64,000 bases of DNA from Rhizorhabdus wittichii RW1 (GCA_000016765.1 CP000699.1:4467501-4531500), one strand, 5' to 3'. Counted from the stretch's first letter, positions 25,295-34,331 are shown. Program-made: numbers and translations. Notes: a model not told the origin generated them from the letters alone.

Positions 25295-25975
25295 TCAGAG
25301 CGTCGCCTCGATCGCGCGGGCGGCGTGGTCGGGGTCCTCGGCCTGGGTGATCGGGCGGCCGATGACGAGGATCGAGGCGCCCTGGTCGAGCGCCTGGCGC
25401 GGCGTCATGACGCGCTTCTGGTCGGCATGGCCGTTGCCGTCGGCCGGACGGATGCCGGGGACGACGAAGAAGCCCTGCGGCCACAATTTGCGGGCGGCCT
25501 TCACCTCGTTGCCCGAGCAGACCACGCCGTCGAGCCCGGCCTGCCTGGCGAGCAGGGTGAGCCGCTCGACCTGGGCATGGGTGTCGGGGGCGACGCCGAT
25601 CGAATCGAGGTCGTTGCCGTCGAGGCTGGTGAGCACGGTCACCGCGACGACCTTGGTGCCGGCCGGGGCCGCCGCCTTGGCGTCCTCCATCATCGCCAGC
25701 CCGCCGGCCGCGTGGACGGTCAGGATCGCGGGCTTCAGGCTCGCGAGCGCCTGCACCGCCTTGGCGACGGTGTTGGGGATGTCGTGGAGCTTGAGGTCGA
25801 GGAAGACGGGCAGGTCGAGCGCCGCCATCTCCCGCACCCCGGCCTGGCCATGCGCCGAGAAGAATTCGAGCCCCAGCTTGATCCCGCCGACATGGTTGCG
25901 GACGCGCGCGGCGATCTCCCTGGCGCGGGCGATGTCGGGCGTGTCGATCGCCACATAGATGGGGCTGCGGGTCAT
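25295..25975 (-). CDS. pyrF: Orotidine-5'-phosphate decarboxylase
   Basis: The 226-residue TIM-barrel protein has the catalytic D-x-K-x2-D motif in FLDLKLHDIPNT, an N-terminal IYVAIDTPD and a C-terminal phosphate site FVVPGIRPADG with ILVIGRPITQA. It converts OMP to UMP, the last step of de novo pyrimidine synthesis. Its start overlaps the stop of the lapA-type gene by 4 bp (ATGA). Confidence 0.96.
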   Translation of the reverse strand: MTRSPIYVAIDTPDIARAREIAARVRNHVGGIKLGLEFFSAHGQAGVREMAALDLPVFLDLKLHDIPNTVAKAVQALASLKPAILTVHAAGGLAMMEDAKAAAPAGTKVVAVTVLTSLDGNDLDSIGVAPDTHAQVERLTLLARQAGLDGVVCSGNEVKAARKLWPQGFFVVPGIRPADGNGHADQKRVMTPRQALDQGASILVIGRPITQAEDPDHAARAIEATL

Positions 25976-26280
25976 GCTTCGGTTCCAGGGAGCGGCGGGG
26001 TCGCGGTCGGTTCGGATGCCGCGGGCGCGGGCGGGGTCGCCACTAGCGCATTGCGCTCGAGATTGTCGATCCTGCGATGCAGCCGCCACAATTTGGTGCG
26101 GTGGACGGCATAGGTCGGCAGGAAGCCGATCAGGACGCCGAGGAGGAGGAGGACCGGCAGCTTCACGTCGGCGGTCATCCCGGCCCACAGGTTGATCGGC
26201 ACCGGCGCCCAGTTCCGCAGCGAGAAGATCACCGCGATCACCGCCAGGACCACCCAGAACAAGGTCTTGAGGAAATGCAT
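25972..26280 (-). CDS. LapA-domain (DUF1049) membrane protein
   Basis: The 102-residue protein starts MHFLKTLFWVVLAVIAVIFS and has a second hydrophobic helix LPVLLLLGVLIGFLPTYAV, then a cytoplasmic basic helix (HRTKLWRLHRRIDNLE) and a Pro/Ala-rich tail. LapA/YciS-type proteins take part in control of lipopolysaccharide assembly at the inner membrane. It precedes pyrF with a 4-bp overlap, an arrangement common in sphingomonads. Confidence 0.82.
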   Translation of the reverse strand: MHFLKTLFWVVLAVIAVIFSLRNWAPVPINLWAGMTADVKLPVLLLLGVLIGFLPTYAVHRTKLWRLHRRIDNLERNALVATPPAPAASEPTATPPLPGTEA

Positions 26281-26330
26281 GGCCCCGCTTGTCCCCTACC
26301 CGTCCGGCGCGGTCAAGATGCGGGGGATCG

Positions 26331-28655
26331 TTACGTGCTCGGTCCGATCTCGCTCTCGATCGTCGCGATCTGGTCGGGAATCGTCTTCAGCCGGTCGCGC
26401 TCCTCGTCGAGGATCGCGTGGAACAGGCGGCGCTTGACGGCGACGACGTCCTCCTCGGCGAGGGTCTCGCCCGCCGGGATGGTCGAGATCAGCACGTCGA
26501 TCATCCGCTCGGCGCCATGGAGGCGGCCCCACAGATAGTCGTTCTCCCGATAGGCGCGGCTGAAGAAGGCGCCGAACAGGTTGAACTCGATCCCCCTGAG
26601 CGTCGCCGCCGCGCCGCCGCCCCGGATCGACGCGCAATCGTCGGGGGAGATGCGGTCGACCTGGATGGCGTGGAATTCCTGCGCGCCCTGCAGCCGCATC
26701 AGCGACAGGGTGGCGAGGTCGAAGAAGCTGAAGCCGAGATAGCCGAGCAGCAGGCTGCGGCGATCGGTCCTGGACAGGCGCGGCAGCACCGCGGCGATCG
26801 CCCGGTCGGTCTCGACGTCGAGCGCCTCGAGCGCGCGGGTCGCGGCGATGCTGGCGAGCGCGGTTGCGGGATCGCCGGCGAAATGCTGCGCGGCGGCGGC
26901 GACCGGCCGTTCATAATGATCGCGCATCTGGAGGTTGAGGAAGGGCGCCAGCGAACCGTAGATCGCGTCGCGCGCGGCCTGGAGCGCCGCCTCGTCGCTG
27001 CCGCCGTTGCCGGTCTCGATCTCGGTCAGCCGGTCGGCCAGGAAGCGCAGCCGGCGGATGCGGAAGCCGAGGTCGTGCTGGCGAAAGAATTCGAGCAGCG
27101 GCTCGGCGGTGGCGCCGCCGCTGAGCGCGTCGGGCTCCTCGAAGCCCTTGTCGCGCATATGGGCGCCGATCCCCGCCCGCGCCGCGTGGCGGAAGCTGTC
27201 GTCGTCGCCGCCGCCGATCAGCGCGATCGTCGAGGCGAGCTCGTTGGCGATGATCGACAGCTTGAGCTGCCCGTAGCCGGCATAGGTGAACCCCGCCTGG
27301 CGCGCGGCCTGCTCATGCGCGCGCGACCGCCAGCTTCCGAGCCGCTCCGGGCTGGGGCGGTAGAGCAGGATCTGCCGGCCCATCGCGGCCTCGACCGCCG
27401 CCTCGACCTCCGGCCGGATCGCGTCGATGATCCGCTTGGTCTGGGCGATGCGGGCCGAGCGCTGCTCGATCAGCTCGAGATTGTCGCGGATCGGCTGCTC
27501 GCGCGGGATGGTCGACATCGCGCCGAAGATGGTCGCGAAGAAGCCGGGCAGGCGGACGACGCCGTCGCTGTGCCGCTCGGGCGGGGCCTGCGCGTTGGCG
27601 GTCGGGTCGAGATAGAGGAAGCGCCGGTCGACCTCGCGCCGCGCCGGGCGGTTGCGCAGCGCGTCGATCGCCGGGCCGAAGGGCGCGTTGGCGAGCACCG
27701 ATCCGTCGATCAGCACCAGGTCCTCGGGACTGCCGCTCGCCGCCGCGCTGGGGAAGATGCGGTGGAGGAAGGCCTCGCGGCCGTGCCAGTCGCGCCTGCG
27801 GACCTTCAGCACCTTGTCCATCTCGGCGACGTTGAAGGGCGGGAAGGCACCGGGGAAGCTGGCGGTGGCGCGGCCCGCGAAGGCCAGCTCGATCGGGTCG
27901 GCGAGCCGCCGCTCGCCGATGCCGCGATCGGTGAAGCCGATCGTCAGGCGATGCTCGCGCTCCTCGGCCAGCGCCGGGCTGTGCAGCCGCAGCCGCTGGT
28001 CGTAGCCGTGGAAGTCGGTGACGGTGACCGAGACGTCGAGCGGCTGGCGATCGGGCAGCAGCGGCGGCCCGACGGGGCCCTTCGCCATCGCGTCGAAGGC
28101 GTCGAGGATCAGGTTGGTGAAGGTGACGCCGCCGAACGGCGGGTGGAACCAGCGCGCCCGGACGAAGCCCGACAGCTTGCGGCGGACCTCGGCCCGCGTC
28201 TCGGCCGACACGGTGCGCTCGACCGTGCCGCCGCGCTTGCGCGCCAGCATCCAGGCGAAGGGCAGCGCCCACAGCTTGGTGAACCAGCGCAGCGGCCGCG
28301 CGTCGGGATCGAGCAGCACCTCCACATCGGCCTTTTCCAGCCACAGGGTGGTGAGCGGTTCGAGCGACTGGCCGGTCGAGACGGCATGGCCGAGGAAGAT
28401 GCCGTTGAGCCCGCCCGCGCTGGCGCCGGCGATGACGTCGATCAGGGCGCGGACGCGGACGCCCTTCTCCGCCTCGATCTGTTCGAGCAGGCGGCGATAG
28501 ATCGCCTCGCTGCCGGTCGAGGCGGCGGCCCCGTCGTGGAAGGCGCGGCTGGCGCGAGCGAGCCGCCACAGCTCCTTGGTGATCCCGTGCATGTACACGG
28601 CCAGGCTGACCCCGCCATAGCAGACCAGCGCGAGCCGCAGTTCCTTCTCCCGCAT
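26331..28655 (-). CDS. Patatin-like phospholipase family protein (DUF3376 type)
   Basis: The 774-residue product begins MREKELRLALVCYGGVSLAV at 28655. The nucleophile elbow is GASAGG (VIAGASAGGLNG, with G-x-S-x-G) and the dyad Asp lies in LVLIDGSVLANAPFG. The oxyanion hole is the early CYGGVSLAVYMHG. The long C-terminal region contains a DUF3376-type helical part with FFDLATLSLMRLQGAQEFHA. Such proteins are lipid acyl hydrolases of unknown in vivo role. The gene stands alone between the LapA/PyrF operon and a REPIN. Confidence 0.85.
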   Translation of the reverse strand: MREKELRLALVCYGGVSLAVYMHGITKELWRLARASRAFHDGAAASTGSEAIYRRLLEQIEAEKGVRVRALIDVIAGASAGGLNGIFLGHAVSTGQSLEPLTTLWLEKADVEVLLDPDARPLRWFTKLWALPFAWMLARKRGGTVERTVSAETRAEVRRKLSGFVRARWFHPPFGGVTFTNLILDAFDAMAKGPVGPPLLPDRQPLDVSVTVTDFHGYDQRLRLHSPALAEEREHRLTIGFTDRGIGERRLADPIELAFAGRATASFPGAFPPFNVAEMDKVLKVRRRDWHGREAFLHRIFPSAAASGSPEDLVLIDGSVLANAPFGPAIDALRNRPARREVDRRFLYLDPTANAQAPPERHSDGVVRLPGFFATIFGAMSTIPREQPIRDNLELIEQRSARIAQTKRIIDAIRPEVEAAVEAAMGRQILLYRPSPERLGSWRSRAHEQAARQAGFTYAGYGQLKLSIIANELASTIALIGGGDDDSFRHAARAGIGAHMRDKGFEEPDALSGGATAEPLLEFFRQHDLGFRIRRLRFLADRLTEIETGNGGSDEAALQAARDAIYGSLAPFLNLQMRDHYERPVAAAAQHFAGDPATALASIAATRALEALDVETDRAIAAVLPRLSRTDRRSLLLGYLGFSFFDLATLSLMRLQGAQEFHAIQVDRISPDDCASIRGGGAAATLRGIEFNLFGAFFSRAYRENDYLWGRLHGAERMIDVLISTIPAGETLAEEDVVAVKRRLFHAILDEERDRLKTIPDQIATIESEIGPST

Positions 28656-28717
28656 GGCCCCTGTCTTCCATAGGTTGGCGGGGCGTGGCCAGCGGAAAGC
28701 GACGCAGGCCACAGACC

Positions 28718-28815
28718 GTCATTCCGGCGAAAGCCGGAATCTCCCTTCCTTCTTCAGCCGTACGGTGGGGAAGGCGTCGAAAAGGCAGGGAGATCCCGGC
28801 TTTCGCCGGGATGAC
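28718..28815. repeat. REPIN-like inverted pair (copy B)
   Basis: GTCATTCCGGCGAAAGCCGG (28718 onward) is inverted at the far end as CCCGGCTTTCGCCGGGATGAC. The centre is unrelated to copy A. It lies between the divergent patatin and radA genes, ending 82 bp before the radA start. Confidence 0.75.
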
Positions 28816-28897
28816 GGGGATAGGAGGGGTCGAGCGTTGCCGGTTGCCCTTCGGCGCATGGCCCGCTATGTTCTTGGTTCGTTCATATGGGGTTGGA

Positions 28898-30265
28898 ATG
28901 GCGAAGCCGCAGAAACGCTATGTCTGTCAGGCCTGCGGCGGCGTCGCGACGCGCTGGCAGGGGCAATGCGCCGATTGCGGCGAATGGAATTCGATGATCG
29001 AGGAGGCGAGCAACGTCACCGTCTTCTCGGCGAAGCATGATCTGCGAACCGGCGGGCGGGCGATCACGCTGGTCGGGCTCGACGCCGACATCCCGCTGCC
29101 GAAGCGCTGGACGACCGGCATCGCCGAGTTCGACCGCGCGCTCGGCGGCGGGCTGGTGCCGGGATCGGCGACGCTGATCGGCGGCGATCCGGGGATCGGC
29201 AAGTCGACGCTGCTGCTCCAGGCCTCGGCGCGGATGGCGATGGCGGGGCAGCCGGTCGCCTATATCTCGGGCGAGGAGGCGGCCGACCAGGTGCGGCTGC
29301 GCGCGCGGCGGCTGGGCCTCGGCCAGGCGCCGGTGCAGCTCGCCTCGGCGACCTCGGTGCGCGACATCCTGACCACGCTGGAGAAGGCGCCGCCGTCGCT
29401 GCTGGTGATCGATTCGATCCAGACGATGCACAGCGACCTGATCGAGGGCGCGCCGGGCACGGTCAGCCAGGTGCGCGCCTCCGCCCAGGAACTGATCCGC
29501 TTCGCCAAGGAGCGCGGCACCGCGGTGGTGCTGGTCGGCCACGTCACCAAGGACGGGTCGATCGCCGGGCCGCGCGTGCTGGAGCATATGGTCGACACGG
29601 TGCTGAGCTTCGAGGGCGAGCGCAGCCACCAGTACCGCATCCTCCGCGCCGCCAAGAACCGCTTCGGCGGCACCGACGAGATCGGCGTCTTCGCGATGGC
29701 CGAGGCGGGGCTCGACGAGGTCGCCAATCCGAGCACGCTGTTCCTGACCGATCGCGGCGAGGAGATGAGCGGCGCGACCGTCTTCCCGGCGATCGAGGGC
29801 ACCCGGCCGGTGCTGGTCGAGATCCAGGCGCTGATCGTGCGGTTGCAGAGCGGGGCGACGCCGCGCCGCGCGGTGGTCGGCTGGGATTCGGGGCGGCTGG
29901 CGATGATCCTCGCGGTGCTGGAGGCGCGCTGCGGGCTCAGCTTCTCGACCGCCGAGGTCTATCTCAACATCTCGGGCGGCTACCGGGTGTCCGATCCGGC
30001 GGCCGACCTCGCGGTCGCGGCGGCGCTGGTCTCGGCGCTGGCCGAGCGGCCGGTGCCGACCGACTGCATCGCCTTCGGCGAGGTCGCGCTGTCGGGCGAG
30101 GTCCGGTCGGTCGCGCATGCCAACCTGCGGTTGAAGGAGGCGGCCAAGCTCGGCTTCGCCAAGGCGTGGGGCCCCAAGGCGAAGGACGGCCCGCCAGCCG
30201 GCATGCGGCAGGAAAGCTTCGCCAGCCTCGGCGCGCTCGTTGACCATATCCTCGGCCGCCGGTAG
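28898..30265 (+). CDS. radA: DNA repair protein RadA
   Basis: The 455-residue protein starts MAKPQKRYVCQACG. It has the four-Cys zinc finger (CxxC...CADC), a RecA-type Walker A GGDPGIGKSTLLLQ, the RadA-specific KNRFG motif in RAAKNRFGGTDEIGVF, and a C-terminal Lon-like domain (GEVALSGEVRSVAHANLRLK). RadA promotes branch migration in recombinational repair. Upstream ATGs would add sequence derived from the REPIN, so 28898 is preferred. cvpA follows after 12 bp. Confidence 0.96.
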   Translation: MAKPQKRYVCQACGGVATRWQGQCADCGEWNSMIEEASNVTVFSAKHDLRTGGRAITLVGLDADIPLPKRWTTGIAEFDRALGGGLVPGSATLIGGDPGIGKSTLLLQASARMAMAGQPVAYISGEEAADQVRLRARRLGLGQAPVQLASATSVRDILTTLEKAPPSLLVIDSIQTMHSDLIEGAPGTVSQVRASAQELIRFAKERGTAVVLVGHVTKDGSIAGPRVLEHMVDTVLSFEGERSHQYRILRAAKNRFGGTDEIGVFAMAEAGLDEVANPSTLFLTDRGEEMSGATVFPAIEGTRPVLVEIQALIVRLQSGATPRRAVVGWDSGRLAMILAVLEARCGLSFSTAEVYLNISGGYRVSDPAADLAVAAALVSALAERPVPTDCIAFGEVALSGEVRSVAHANLRLKEAAKLGFAKAWGPKAKDGPPAGMRQESFASLGALVDHILGRR

Positions 30266-30277
30266 CTAACCGCATCT

Positions 30278-30847
30278 ATGAGTGGATTGACCGGTCTCGA
30301 CATCATCGTGCTGCTGGCGATCTTCGGCGGCGCGATCTTCGGCGTGATGCGCGGCTTCGTGACCGAGGTGATCTCGCTGTTCGCCTGGGTCGCGGCGATC
30401 GTCGCGCTCAAGCTGTTCCACGGCGTCGCGACCAGCCTGCTGATCCATGTCGTCGGCAATCCGAGCGGGGCGAGCGTGCTCGCCTTCGCGCTGGTCTTCC
30501 TGATCGTCTACGCCGGGGGCAAGCTGATCGCCGGGACGCTGGGGCAGCGGATGCGCAGTTCGGTGCTGGGGCCGCTCGACCGGGTGCTGGGCTTCGGCTT
30601 CGGCGCGCTCAAGGGACTGATCATCGTCACGCTCGGCTATCTGCTGATCAACCTCGGCTACGACACGCTCTATGGCGCGGCGGCCGAGCGGCCCGGCTGG
30701 ATGCGCCATTCGCGGACCCACCCGCTGCTCAACGCCACCGGCCGCGCGATCGTCGACTGGGTCGGCAACCGGCGCAAGGCGGGCGGGCTGATCGGCGACG
30801 GCAATGAGGCGAAGCCGGCGGAGCAGGCCAAGCCGGCCGGGGAGTAG
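30278..30847 (+). CDS. cvpA: CvpA family membrane protein
   Basis: The 189-residue protein has four hydrophobic helices starting LTGLDIIVLLAIFGGAIFGV, with GFVTEVISLFAWVAAIVALK and DRVLGFGFGALKGLIIV, all typical of CvpA. It then has a charged tail. CvpA is tied to colicin V production and, in more recent work, to envelope and polar stress resistance. It is co-oriented with and 12 bp downstream of radA. Confidence 0.9.
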   Translation: MSGLTGLDIIVLLAIFGGAIFGVMRGFVTEVISLFAWVAAIVALKLFHGVATSLLIHVVGNPSGASVLAFALVFLIVYAGGKLIAGTLGQRMRSSVLGPLDRVLGFGFGALKGLIIVTLGYLLINLGYDTLYGAAAERPGWMRHSRTHPLLNATGRAIVDWVGNRRKAGGLIGDGNEAKPAEQAKPAGE

Positions 30848-30862
30848 GCTTCAGAAGGACTC

Positions 30863-30950
30863 GTCATGCCGGCGGAGGCCGGCATCTCGGGAGAGGGGAG
30901 ACGAGCGCGAGGCAGGAGCCGCCTGAGATGCCGGCCTCCGCCGGCATGAC
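30863..30950. repeat. REPIN-like inverted pair (copy C)
   Basis: GTCATGCCGGCGGAGGCCGG at the left is matched by its complement at the right (CCGGCCTCCGCCGGCATGAC), around a purine-rich centre. It lies between convergent cvpA and VOC genes and could act as a bidirectional terminator. Confidence 0.75.
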
Positions 30951-30966
30951 GAACGGATAGGGCCTT

Positions 30967-31395
30967 CTAATCCCGGAAGTTGAGCTCCAGGGTCACGTCG
31001 CTGGGGTCGTTCACCAGGATCTGGCGAAGCTGGTAGGCGGGCAGGTCGAAGGTCCGGTAGGGCGCGCCGTGGGCCTCGAGCCGCGCCACCATCGCGTCAT
31101 AGTCGTCGCAGTGGAAGGCGATATGGTCGACCGCGCCGCCGCCCCGCATCGCGTCGGGATCGAGCGGCCCCGCCAGTTCGCCGAGCCGGTGGCGGATCTC
31201 CCCCAGTGACGCGTCGCGATTGTCGGTGTCGAGGTCGATGACGTGGACGACCGCGACGTCGCTGTCGTCGTAGAGCCAGGCGCCCCGGTTCATGCCGGGC
31301 ACCGGGCCCGCGCGGAGGCCGATCACCTCCTCGTAGAAGCGGATCGTCGCCGCCAGGTCGAAGCTGCGGATGTTGCAATGTTCCAGTCGGGCCAT
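30967..31395 (-). CDS. VOC-fold protein (glyoxalase/dioxygenase superfamily)
   Basis: The 142-residue protein MARLEHCNIRSFDLAATIRF has paired beta-alpha-beta-beta-beta modules. Probable metal ligands are His7 in EHCNIR, His in AVVHVIDLD, His in VDHIAFHCDD and Glu in DVTLELNF. The start at 31395 is preceded by GAGGAAG; a longer in-frame version would extend into the repeat upstream. Substrate unknown; lyases, isomerases and dioxygenases share this fold. Confidence 0.8.
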   Translation of the reverse strand: MARLEHCNIRSFDLAATIRFYEEVIGLRAGPVPGMNRGAWLYDDSDVAVVHVIDLDTDNRDASLGEIRHRLGELAGPLDPDAMRGGGAVDHIAFHCDDYDAMVARLEAHGAPYRTFDLPAYQLRQILVNDPSDVTLELNFRD

Positions 31396-31418
31396 GGTCT
31401 TCCTCTCTTGCCGCCATC

Positions 31419-31453
31419 CTAGAGCAGTCTGCGCGATTTCCATATCGCGCAGA
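31419..31453. repeat. CTAGAGC-type hairpin repeat
   Basis: Begins CTAGAGC and contains a perfect 10-bp inverted repeat, TCTGCGCGAT and ATCGCGCAGA, with a 6-base loop. It belongs with the elements at 40928-40996 and 47447-47553 by its CTAGAGC end. It occupies the divergent region between the VOC and radical SAM genes. Confidence 0.5.
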
Positions 31454-31522
31454 TGGATTTTGGCGTCTTGCGTAAGAAAATGTCGATTTTGTCGCGCGGC
31501 GATCAGGCTTGCGCGGCTATTT

Positions 31523-31537
31523 GTTCATGATATGTTC
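31523..31537 (+). promoter_or_regulatory. LexA (SOS) box, GTTC-N7-GTTC
   Basis: GTTC at 31523-31526, seven bases, GTTC at 31534-31537: exactly the alphaproteobacterial LexA consensus. It lies 6 bp upstream of the radical SAM start codon, so the promoter must be immediately above and the site would block transcription or early elongation. Confidence 0.6.
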
Positions 31538-31542
31538 TAGTG

Positions 31543-32631
31543 ATGAGCGACTCGGCACCGATATTGCCGCCGGCCGTCAAGGGCCGGGGGGCGGCCAGCG
31601 CGCGGCTGAGCGCGCGCTTCGACGACCGGGCGCGCGAGGAGGACGGCGACTGGCTGGATGCGAGCGCCGCGATCGACGGGGAGGGACCGCCGCTCCGCAC
31701 CGAAGTGACGATCGAGACGCCGAAGACGATCATCACGCGCAACCGGTCGCCCGACCTGCCGTTCGACCGCTCGATCAACGCCTATCGGGGGTGCGAGCAT
31801 GGCTGCATCTACTGCTTCGCGCGGCCGACCCATGCCTATCAGAACCTGTCGCCGGGGCTCGACTTCGAGACGAAGCTGTTCGCCAAGCCCGACGCGGCGG
31901 CGTTGCTGCGCCGCGAGCTGGCGAAGCGCGGCTATCAATGCACGCCGATGGCGATGGGGACCAATACCGATCCCTACCAGCCGATCGAGGAACGCTATCG
32001 GATCACGCGCGGCGTGATCGAGGTGCTGGCCGAGCATGACCATCCGCTGGTGATCACCACCAAGTCGGCGCGGATCGTCCGCGACATCGACCTGCTCGGG
32101 CCGATGGCGGCGAAACGGCTGGCGGCGGTGATGATGTCGGTGACGACGCTCGACCCGGGGCTCGCCCGCCGGATGGAGCCGCGCGCCTCGGCGCCGCGCC
32201 AGCGGATCGCGGCGATCGCGGCGCTGGTCCGGGCGGGGGTGCCGACCTCGATCAGCGTCTCGCCGATCGTCCCCGCGATCAACGACCATGAGATCGAGGC
32301 GATCGTCGCCGCCGGCGCGGAAGCGGGCGCGCGCAGCGCCTTCTCGATCGTCGTGCGGCTGCCGCACGAGGTGGCGCCGCTGTTCCGCGAATGGCTGGAG
32401 ATCCACTATCCCGACCGCGCCGCCAAGGTGATGGCGATGATCGCGGCGATGCGCGGCGGCCGCGACAACGAGCCCAATTTCTTCGACCGCTTCCGGCCGC
32501 AGGGCGCCTATGCCGCCGCGCTCCGGGCGCGGTTCAAGCTCGCCTGCCGCCGGCACGGGATGAACGCGGAGCGGTTCGAGCTGCGCACCGACCTGTTCCA
32601 GGTGCCGACCGACCAGTTCAGCTTGTTCTAG
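31543..32631 (+). CDS. PA0069-family radical SAM protein
   Basis: The protein (about 362 residues) has the 4Fe-4S motif C-x3-C-x2-C in YRGCEHGCIYCFARP, followed by SPGLDFETKLFAKPDAAALL and a PMAMGTNTDPYQPIEE block typical of this family, which is related to SplB (spore photoproduct lyase). A GTG at 31540 just precedes the ATG at 31543. The LexA-type box directly upstream suggests induction by DNA damage. A DNA-repair role is thus plausible but unproven. Confidence 0.9.
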   Translation: MSDSAPILPPAVKGRGAASARLSARFDDRAREEDGDWLDASAAIDGEGPPLRTEVTIETPKTIITRNRSPDLPFDRSINAYRGCEHGCIYCFARPTHAYQNLSPGLDFETKLFAKPDAAALLRRELAKRGYQCTPMAMGTNTDPYQPIEERYRITRGVIEVLAEHDHPLVITTKSARIVRDIDLLGPMAAKRLAAVMMSVTTLDPGLARRMEPRASAPRQRIAAIAALVRAGVPTSISVSPIVPAINDHEIEAIVAAGAEAGARSAFSIVVRLPHEVAPLFREWLEIHYPDRAAKVMAMIAAMRGGRDNEPNFFDRFRPQGAYAAALRARFKLACRRHGMNAERFELRTDLFQVPTDQFSLF

Positions 32632-32691
32632 GGGGACGTTTGTAATCTGGACTCGATGCTCCCCGCGGATCGCGGTTAGCCCCACTCTTTC

Positions 32692-32787
32692 GTCACCCCA
32701 GCGTAGGCTGGGGTCCATGTCTCTCTTCAACCCGAGACGGCATCTGAGAAGACGACAGACATGGATGCCAGCCTTCGCTGGCATGAC
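32692..32787. repeat. REPIN-like inverted pair (copy D)
   Basis: GTCACCCCAGCGTAGGCTGG and an inverted unit GCCAGCCTTCGCTGGCATGAC flank a centre containing CCATGTCT...AGACATGG, itself an inverted repeat. Same subtype as the copy at 34159. Confidence 0.7.
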
Positions 32788-32933
32788 GGCCAGGGTATTT
32801 CCGGTTTCGATGGGAGCCGGGTGTGCTCCAGCGGTTGGAGCATCTGCAACCACTTGTTTCACCTGCGTTTCCGCAACCCTGGGACGGCTGGATCGTTCTG
32901 ACCGGCGATTCCCGGAAACGCAGGAGAGATGCC

Positions 32934-33485
32934 ATGTTGGAGGAAAAGACCACGCGGAGCTTCGCGATCGGCGCCGCCGCCGGCCTGACCGCCGGGCTCG
33001 CCGCGAACGCGGTGCGCAAGATCTTCGTCCAGGCGCCGACGATGATGGCCGGCGAGTGGGACGACGCGCTGGCGGCCGAGCATCGCGCCGTGCTCGAACT
33101 GTTCGACCAGATCCAGGCGACCGAGGAAGGGCATGCCACGCGCCGCTCGCTGCTCCTCACCCAGATCGGCCATGCGCTCGCCAAGCATGCGATGGAGGAG
33201 GAGAATGCGGTCTACGCGACGCTGCGCATTCATGGCCAGGTGGCGGACGCCGACCGGCTCAACGGCGACCATGGCTATGTGAAGCAATATCTGTTCGAGC
33301 TGGGCCAGATGGCGCCGGAGCACCCGCTGTTCCTTTCCAAGATCGGCGATTTCCGGTCGATGCTCGAGGAGCATATGCGCAGCGAGGAGGAGACGGTCTT
33401 TCCCAAGCTGCGCGGCGTGCTGACCGAGGAGGAGAATGAGCGGCTGACCAAGATGATGAACCTGGAGGGATTGAAGATAGCGTAG
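32934..33485 (+). CDS. Hemerythrin-domain protein
   Basis: From ATG 32934 (GGAGAGA site) the product has 183 residues. A short Gly/Ala-rich N-terminal segment (AIGAAAGLTAGLAANAVRK) precedes a four-helix hemerythrin-like domain with ligands in AAEHRAVLELFDQI, ALAKHAMEEENAVY, GDHGYVKQYLFEL and LEEHMRSEEETVFPKL. It probably binds a di-iron centre and may sense or store oxygen or nitric oxide. It stands alone between two REPINs of the same subtype. Confidence 0.85.
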   Translation: MLEEKTTRSFAIGAAAGLTAGLAANAVRKIFVQAPTMMAGEWDDALAAEHRAVLELFDQIQATEEGHATRRSLLLTQIGHALAKHAMEEENAVYATLRIHGQVADADRLNGDHGYVKQYLFELGQMAPEHPLFLSKIGDFRSMLEEHMRSEEETVFPKLRGVLTEEENERLTKMMNLEGLKIA

Positions 33486-33510
33486 TTTGTTTGGCCCTCA
33501 GGCGCCGGGC

Positions 33511-33538
33511 GGCCCGCATCCGCGGGCCTTGGCTTTCG
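33511..33538 (+). terminator. Probable terminator after hemerythrin gene
   Basis: GGCCCGC (33511-33517) and GCGGGCC (33522-33528) form a perfect 7-bp stem with a 4-base loop, followed by TTGGCTTT. It lies between convergent hemerythrin and moaB genes. Confidence 0.5.
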
Positions 33539-33609
33539 CGGGGATACCGCGACGCGCGTTCGCGCTTGCAGGCCGCTGACGCGGCCTGGTCGCTCATCCT
33601 GGCTGCCCG

Positions 33610-34137
33610 TCACCTTTCGGTCAGGCGGGGCATCAGCTCGACGAAGTTGCAGGGCATGTGGCGGCTGTCGAGCTGGGTGGCGAGGATGTCGTCCCAGCCG
33701 TCCTTCACCGCCCCGGTCGATCCCGGCAGCGCGAAGATATAGGTGCCGCGCGCGACGCCGGCGGTGGCACGCGACTGGATCGTCGAGGTGCCGATCTTGG
33801 CATAGCTCAGCCAGCGGAACAGTTCGCCGAAGCCGGGAATCTCCTTGTCCCAGACGCGGGCCAGCGCCTCGGGCGTGACGTCGCGGCCGGTGACGCCGGT
33901 GCCGCCGGTGGTGATCACGCAGTCGACGTGCGGGTCGTCGATCCAGCCGTGCAGCCGCGCGACGATCCGGTCGACGTCGTCGGTGACGATCGCGCGGTCG
34001 GCGAGGATATGGCCGGCGCCCTCGATCCGCCCGACGAGCGTGTCGCCCGATCTGTCGGTGGAGAGGTCGCGGCTGTCGGAGACGGTCAGCACCGCGATGC
34101 GGACGGGGTGAAAGGGCAGGTCTTCCTTGATCGGCAT
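33610..34137 (-). CDS. moaB: Molybdenum cofactor biosynthesis protein MoaB
   Basis: The 175-residue protein has [40 protein letters not shown] and [15 protein letters not shown], the MoaB/MogA signatures for molybdopterin binding and adenylylation. Start 34137 (MPIKEDLPF) is chosen because codons above it derive from the REPIN. It is followed in the minus direction by no further gene until the convergent hemerythrin gene. Confidence 0.92.
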   Translation of the reverse strand: MPIKEDLPFHPVRIAVLTVSDSRDLSTDRSGDTLVGRIEGAGHILADRAIVTDDVDRIVARLHGWIDDPHVDCVITTGGTGVTGRDVTPEALARVWDKEIPGFGELFRWLSYAKIGTSTIQSRATAGVARGTYIFALPGSTGAVKDGWDDILATQLDSRHMPCNFVELMPRLTER

Positions 34138-34158
34138 CGAATGAATCCCACTGAAATC

Positions 34159-34305
34159 GTCACCCCAGCGTAGGCTGGGGTCCATGTCTCTATCCGCGAA
34201 CGATGATCATCGTGTGGGAAAACAGACATGGATGCCAGCCTTCAGCCTTTGGCCGAAGTTTATCCCGAGCGCCTGCCTTGCAGGCAGTCGAGGGGCTGGC
34301 ATGAC
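34159..34305. repeat. REPIN-like inverted pair with expanded centre (copy E)
   Basis: The left unit GTCACCCCAGCGTAGGCTGG and centre CCATGTCT...CAGACATGG match copy D. The right unit starts the same (GATGCCAGCCTTC) but is then interrupted by about 60 bp, including a GCCTGCCTTGCAGGC hairpin, before GGGGCTGGCATGAC closes it. It separates moaB from slt. Confidence 0.65.
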
Positions 34306-34331
34306 GGTTAGGGGCCAATGACGTGGGGGAA

